64,000 bases of DNA, taken from assembly GCA_030141605.1 (NCBI GenBank), contig JAQGDQ010000645.1, forward strand, positions 38,501 through 102,500, in the 5' to 3' direction. How positions within the stretch are numbered: the first letter of the stretch is position 1; each line of letters begins with the position of its first letter. The DNA is from Tubiluchus corallicola (Eukaryota > Priapulida > Priapulimorpha > Priapulimorphida > Tubiluchidae). Made by a program: the position numbers and the translations under genes. Below are positions 11,501 to 64,000 of the stretch, in pieces. The notes below the pieces were generated by a model. That model saw only the letters and a program-made list of their open reading frames with translations. It was not told where the DNA came from and ran no database searches.

Positions 11501-12772
11501 GATAATCTATACCGGATCGTGGGCTACTGTGAAAATTGTACGGACTGTAGAAGAGCTCAGCAGCTGGAGTATTTTGGGGAAATTTTTGACAGGCGGTTGT
11601 GTAAGATAAATCCAAAAACGCAGTGCGACAATTGCAAAGCAGAGGGGAGTTTTATCACTCGTGACATGACAGAAGCAGCCAAACTTGTGATACAGAGTGT
11701 TCAGCAGGCGTTAGAGAACCGTCCTGGCCAGAGAACTGGAAAGTGGCAGAAGAGGTACACACTGCTGCATTTTGTAGAAGTATTCAGAGGATCTTCATCG
11801 GCTAAAATACAAGAAGACGGGCACTCGGGCCTTCCTGCTTTTGGAATCGGAAAGTCTTATCCGAGATCAGATGCAGAGCGCTTCTTAAGGAAGTTGGTAC
11901 TAGATGACATTCTTGGCGAAGATATCGTAGTTACAGCTCAAGATTTTGTATGTGCCTATGTAAAGCTCGGATACAGGGCATATGATACGCTAAATGGTAG
12001 ACTTAAAGTAATGTTCAACGCATCTTCTGGAAAACAGTCTGTTACTGTTGATAATCAACCAAAGACTAAAGCAGACAAGGATAAAGAACAAGTGTACTCA
12101 GCTTGCTATAATGAGTTAGTTGTCAGAGCACGGTCTCTAGCTTTGGAACTGGGCATGAACTGGAAGAACATCTATGGACCCGATACCTTGAAGGAAATGT
12201 GTCAGCGTTTGCCAGTTACGGAGGAGGAGATGAAAGAGATTACCGGCGTAACTGAGCATAACTATCAACGTTACGGGTGCAAGTTTCTTGAAATCACTCA
12301 AAATTATGATGACCTATTAACATTGCTGACAGAGGATGATTTTGATAATGCAGCAAATGAAGTCGATGATGTGAATGAAGATTTCTCCTCTCCGTATTTT
12401 CCAACTAGGCACTCAAGTACTGTAGTGACAAATGGTAGTGCTGCAAACAAATCACGCAAGTCATGGACTTCCAAATATAAGAAACCCAAGAGGCAGAAAA
12501 CTACAACTGTTACTGGTGTAAAAAAGAAGTACAATGCAAGAAAGAAATTCGCAAAGCAGAGCATCGCGTCTAATAATTTTTCAAATTCGGCTAGGACGTC
12601 TATAAATGGAGCCTCTAACAGCAAGTTTTCCAAATTTAGCAGAACTTCAATTACGGGCTCCAAAACACCCTGCACAAAATCTGGGCTTGGCCTGATGCCA
12701 GACCCAACAGTGAAACGTACAAAAAAACCCCGATCCTTTCTTTCTAATCATCCAAGCTTTCAGTTTATGTAA
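8528..12772 (+). CDS. BLM: Bloom syndrome RecQ DNA helicase, complete, single coding exon
   Basis: ATP-dependent 3'-5' helicase that, with TOP3A and RMI1/2, dissolves double Holliday junctions and restrains crossing-over in the nucleus. It has 1414 residues (human 1417). The start is fixed by an in-frame TAG four codons upstream and by an N-terminus like vertebrate BLM (NNLQEHL..., SGFTFKK). In order: a PIP-like TQKITSFF (143-150); the helical dimerisation segment (about 320-390); an acidic patch (497-515); motif 0 with Gln643; Walker A TGGGKS with Lys666; the DEAH box (766-769); motif VI QESGRAGRDG from 946; the RQC domain with its zinc cysteines (Cys1007 and the later LC and CDNC); HRDC (about 1186-1262); and basic nuclear-localisation clusters near 1317 and 1395. 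No stop or splice site interrupts the 4.2 kb, whereas vertebrate BLM has about 21 coding exons. The tail-to-tail neighbour is WDFY3. Confidence 0.97.
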   Translation: MENFEMPRNNLQEHLALYNSMQKRVNNTNTVSKSGFTFKKTKLPNSPLCDSFANSSLTCKNLSSQYSCTSKPSNVSCNQHLQNLEPTHLKTSTSSPNQSFISSLPNYLADKSNLPEKNSFQNKLSTKRHHQSSQQLKQGKKSTQKITSFFQEKPKEGKAESVHARHGIARFDQSAESTKAVPLARVKPHAVVSPSASSLSDNMPTDGLESPVQRRKKSRLMILSDDDDDDGWGIDDDHDIPIVDDLTADVPSLNSISSVYNGHHTSPTKDIDASTIVYDTCNTNISSTPKQQFLLSNKSSLNKTPTENVPIDDIVNHPLIQIMTCPSTKEQTEEYLQNLDQLHVTVLKQVCSLVAGVNDKYLLAVPGLNGKMLVEWLAVHRKIAGLIHKAKVSCEKYKNNHTEVTPLDCMTNMRTNHSGYLAGHFPKNVRKSNIVSQVVAEKKSSNEGERSSEITCRGVLAKPVKTTLPDVRTSSPFINMTVQRDAHTDSNADSIPSDDDLFIEDDDDDELLSALNSQAIENGGSCEDVADCIDSSLFQQLPLHTASAPKSNMDVANTTLSGSSLHRQPFNAAKHEMSSVSASTSKSSASECGGQSRPKKLFRGNYRDDGSSGQFDGLGFPHSAEMLKIFRSVFGLKTFRTNQLQAINAALLGEDTFILMPTGGGKSLCYQLPALMTLGVTIVVSPLRSLIQDQVQKLCSLDIPATHLSGDIATQESDGIYRQLAMRDPVIKLLYVTPEKLSASNKLLTTIGNLYSRKLLSRFVIDEAHCVSNWGHDFRPDYKKLNALRQRFPEVPMMALTATATPRVRQDILHQLGMKQPKWFMQSFNRPNLQYEVRPKKPKKLAQDILEMVQKEFKNQSGIIYCLSRNECDKLAGDLSRSGVSALAYHAGLDNDQRNRVQKQWINEDRCKVVCATIAFGMGIDKPDVRYVIHYSLPKSIEGYYQESGRAGRDGLPSRCILFYTYQDMHRIRRMIERDDTTDREAKNVHIDNLYRIVGYCENCTDCRRAQQLEYFGEIFDRRLCKINPKTQCDNCKAEGSFITRDMTEAAKLVIQSVQQALENRPGQRTGKWQKRYTLLHFVEVFRGSSSAKIQEDGHSGLPAFGIGKSYPRSDAERFLRKLVLDDILGEDIVVTAQDFVCAYVKLGYRAYDTLNGRLKVMFNASSGKQSVTVDNQPKTKADKDKEQVYSACYNELVVRARSLALELGMNWKNIYGPDTLKEMCQRLPVTEEEMKEITGVTEHNYQRYGCKFLEITQNYDDLLTLLTEDDFDNAANEVDDVNEDFSSPYFPTRHSSTVVTNGSAANKSRKSWTSKYKKPKRQKTTTVTGVKKKYNARKKFAKQSIASNNFSNSARTSINGASNSKFSKFSRTSITGSKTPCTKSGLGLMPDPTVKRTKKPRSFLSNHPSFQFM

Positions 12773-13052
12773 TTTACATTTTTGTAGATTATGTAACCCA
12801 CGAATAATTATTGAAGTAATATTGTTGTTAGAAAATGTTTTACCCTTTTATATATATTTTACATTAGGTACTATACTCTTTTGTATAGCTCCAGTGTTAA
12901 TGTACTTTCCCTCCAAATTGATTTTTTCATTTAGTGCTGGTTACGTTCAATTCTTATTATAGTTTTATAAGTGTGTATCTTACTTGTAAACATGAAAATC
13001 TAATTTTACCCATTTTATAACTAAATTAAAAACATTTTGATTTGTTAGGCTC

Positions 13053-13058
13053 AATAAA
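13053..13058 (+). terminator. Poly(A) signal of BLM
   Basis: AATAAA about 280 bases after the BLM stop, followed by a T-rich stretch (ATTTTTTACGTTG) suitable as a downstream element. It is the first canonical signal after the ORF. Confidence 0.7.
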
Positions 13059-13236
13059 TGATTTTTTACGTTGAGTGATGATCATATTGACTACGATTTA
13101 GTACATGCAAAAGTGGTACAGCAGCTTTCTGCAAATGTTAGTACACCGAGGTGAAAATTGGTGGTTCAATGACATTGTGCCACAGACATTTTGCATTTTG
13201 GTCTTTCTACACTAAAGCAGGTCAATTTTAAAGCAA

Positions 13237-13604
13237 TACAGTGTTCCCTTGCTACTTCGCGGTTCGTTTATTGTCGACTCGCTGTTTCGTGGGTTTTTAA
13301 AAATATTAATGTAAAATATTTATCGCGGTATTTTCGCTGTTTCACGGGTTTTTGCACTACTTCTTCTAAAGTATTTTTGCACATGCGTAGTACGTATTGT
13401 ACAGAAATGTATAGATTTGATGAATTTTGCGTAAAAAATCACAAAATGTATAAAAATATATTAAAAATATTAATTCTAACATTAAAAGAATATTATAAAT
13501 CATAAAAAATAACGTATAACTACTAAAATAAGTATAGCGTCCCTATTTCGCAGAAATTCACTTATTGCAGGTGGGCCTGGAACGATAAGTGAGGGAACAC
13601 TGTA
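13237..13604 (+). mobile_element. pogo/Tigger-like MITE, family 1, with TA duplication
   Basis: The element is 13239-13602. The ends CAGTGTTCCCT and AGGGAACACTG are inverted repeats flanked by TA, as for pogo/Tigger transposons. The body is very AT-rich with no transposase. It lies between the convergent 3' ends of BLM and WDFY3. The 104-codon ORF over it is fortuitous. Confidence 0.85.
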
Positions 13605-13745
13605 TACGAATTCTTCTGGCCTTACCTGTTTTGCCTTTTGAATTCATTTAGTTATGATGTAATGTAAAGACAAAATACAGCTTGTAAGTCATTATGCACA
13701 TACTGTCTGTAATTATTCTACATACGTAGGTATGTGCCTTTACAT

Positions 13746-13808
13746 TTTATTATTGAATACAAATATATAAGAAACGTTGAATATTATCTAGCAATACAGT
13801 AGTTTATT
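13746..13808 (-). terminator. Candidate poly(A) signals of WDFY3
   Basis: Two minus-strand AATAAA motifs (13746-13751 and 13803-13808) lie about 1.1 kb past the WDFY3 stop. Another, near 14819-14826, would give a very short 3' UTR. The sequence does not tell which is used. Confidence 0.45.
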
Positions 13809-14877
13809 ATAATAGTGAGCTGACAGCTATAATTGTGTAGCTGAACAAATAATTATTTACATTATGCAACATATATTATACAGCAATACACTAAACAGCA
13901 GTCTCTACTGCTCATAACAGAATAAATGAACAAATTTTACATTGTTAATTGCTAAGCGCCAAATTATTAACTTTGTCTTCTCCTGTGTCTATACAATAAG
14001 TTTGAAAATAAATTAAAATTTTATACATCTTTCTATACAAGTACGCCCAAGACCAATCATTCTGAGACTTCCCAATTTATGCATAATTTAGGAAAAAACT
14101 TACAATATGTTGAACACTATGGAATAACAGAAAATAAATAATTATACCTATATTACTTGTATATACACATGCATTAAAGAAACTGCTATAGTTATAACAA
14201 TGTCTCCCATACGTAGGCAGCACCAAGAAGTGTTAAAATGAGAGTAAATATAGGATATAACGGGTTACTTAAGCCTGTCAGCGTGCTTGAGAAATCAGAC
14301 ATGCTATGTGATAAATATTAAAACAAATTTTCAGTGATTATCAATGTGGGAGCAAAAAGCTCAGTCATTGACTAAACTAGAGTCTAGATTGAGAAATCAC
14401 CACGGGTAGCAAAGCAACCAAATTAATGATAAAAACACTGTTGAGTACAAGGAGCCTAAATGCCTTGCACCTTTTTCGAAACAAAGCAACTTAAACGATT
14501 ATTTTTCATGTCCCCCAAGCGTCAAAACATTTTCCTACCGAACTTCGTAACACATAAGACAGTATAAAAATTTGTATCTATGTAAAATTGTGCACCTATT
14601 ATGGTTAAATCAAAGCGACTTAATATTCTCAAATCTATTGAACTTTCTATATTACTTATTACAACTACAGGTAAGTGAAATTTCACAGTAACACGAATAA
14701 AATATTTATAAGCGCTACAACTGGTACAGTATTGACTATAGCATATTCAATCAAAAACATTAATCTGAACTCTAGTTTCGCCTAGTTAGGACAATGCACC
14801 TTTTTAATAATACTAATTATTTATTTCTTACAACATTTGCCTAAGAAGCTGATAATGATGATAATCACCGTAACTCC

Positions 14878-63561
<48,684 letters not shown>

Positions 63562-63612
63562 CTGCACAAACAAGTAAACATAGTGATAGATGGGCTCAGA
63601 TATGTAAGCATA

Positions 63613-63616
<4 letters not shown>

Positions 63617-63692
<76 letters not shown>
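63617..63692. repeat. (ACAG)n(AC)n compound microsatellite
   Basis: About ten ACAG units followed by about seventeen CA units, in the intron upstream of the first WDFY3 exon in the window. Confidence 0.97.
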
Positions 63693-63694
<2 letters not shown>

Positions 63695-63766
63695 CAGATA
63701 TGCAAGCATAAATTATAATCGATCGTTTAAATGATTTCAGAAAAAAATTACGTAAGAACACTATCA

Positions 63767-64000
63767 CAGAGATGAGCGGATAGCGGTTGCAGAATCCGCA
63801 CCAATTTGCTGACTCCGGATTTTTAATACCTAAAATCGCGAATTTCACGCGAAACTGCAGCAAGCAAAAGCCAGTTTTGTAAATTTTCAAGTGTTTGTAC
63901 AAAAAGTTTATCCAATTTCTCTTCGTCAAGCATTTCCTTGAGCATTAAAAGGCTTGTTGCCACATTAAATGCCTTTCATCACTAGTTTATTGTAAGATGT
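63767..64000 (+). mobile_element. Possible left end of another hAT-like element
   Basis: Starts CAGAGATGAGCGGATAGCGG, a hAT-like beginning with CpG-rich subterminal sequence (AAAATCGCGAATTTCACGCG). The other end, if any, is outside or unrecognised. Confidence 0.3.

Overview
The window is a piece of an AT-rich animal nuclear genome. The genes are split by GT-AG introns (two are GC-AG), the proteins are clear metazoan orthologues, and introns and intergenic DNA are crowded with small non-autonomous DNA transposons, tRNA-derived SINEs and minisatellites. Nothing bacterial or viral was seen. The mixture (an Alfy/WDFY3 orthologue, many MITE families, long minisatellites) suggests an invertebrate, perhaps a marine one, but the sequence does not fix the phylum.

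Layout. (1) 426-5240, minus strand: a complete four-exon prefoldin subunit 1 gene (PFDN1). (2) 8528-12772, plus strand: a complete Bloom-type RecQ helicase (BLM) of 1414 residues in one uninterrupted exon; a poly(A) signal lies at 13053. (3) 14878-63561 and off the right edge, minus strand: the 3' 21 coding exons of WDFY3 (Alfy), encoding about the last 1,530 residues: the C-terminal part of the central region, PH-like plus BEACH, WD40 repeats, a disordered linker and the FYVE zinc finger with its stop codon. Every exon junction was checked for reading phase and all agree. (4) Inside the 18.9-kb WDFY3 intron (26550-45495), on the opposite strand, is a small four-exon gene (33065-41411) for a tyrosine-rich, cysteine-free, probably secreted protein of 179 residues that I do not recognise.

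PFDN1 and BLM are divergent, BLM and WDFY3 are convergent, and the secreted-protein gene is nested antisense in WDFY3. The three recognised genes work in tubulin/actin folding, recombination and selective autophagy; no functional link between them is implied.

Repeats. Two hAT-like MITE families have at least one copy with a perfect 8-bp target duplication. Two TTAA-flanked (piggyBac-like) families, two TA-flanked pogo/Tigger-like families, two foldback elements, a tRNA-SINE family with three copies, a second tRNA-SINE, a 5S rRNA-derived sequence and one LINE reverse-transcriptase remnant are present. Minisatellites with 21-, 33-, 35- (140-bp higher order), 37-, 27/29/57-, 77-, 79- to 84-, 97- and 108-bp units occupy several kilobases of intron. 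The 108-bp array has copied the 3' end of a WDFY3 coding exon with its splice donor.
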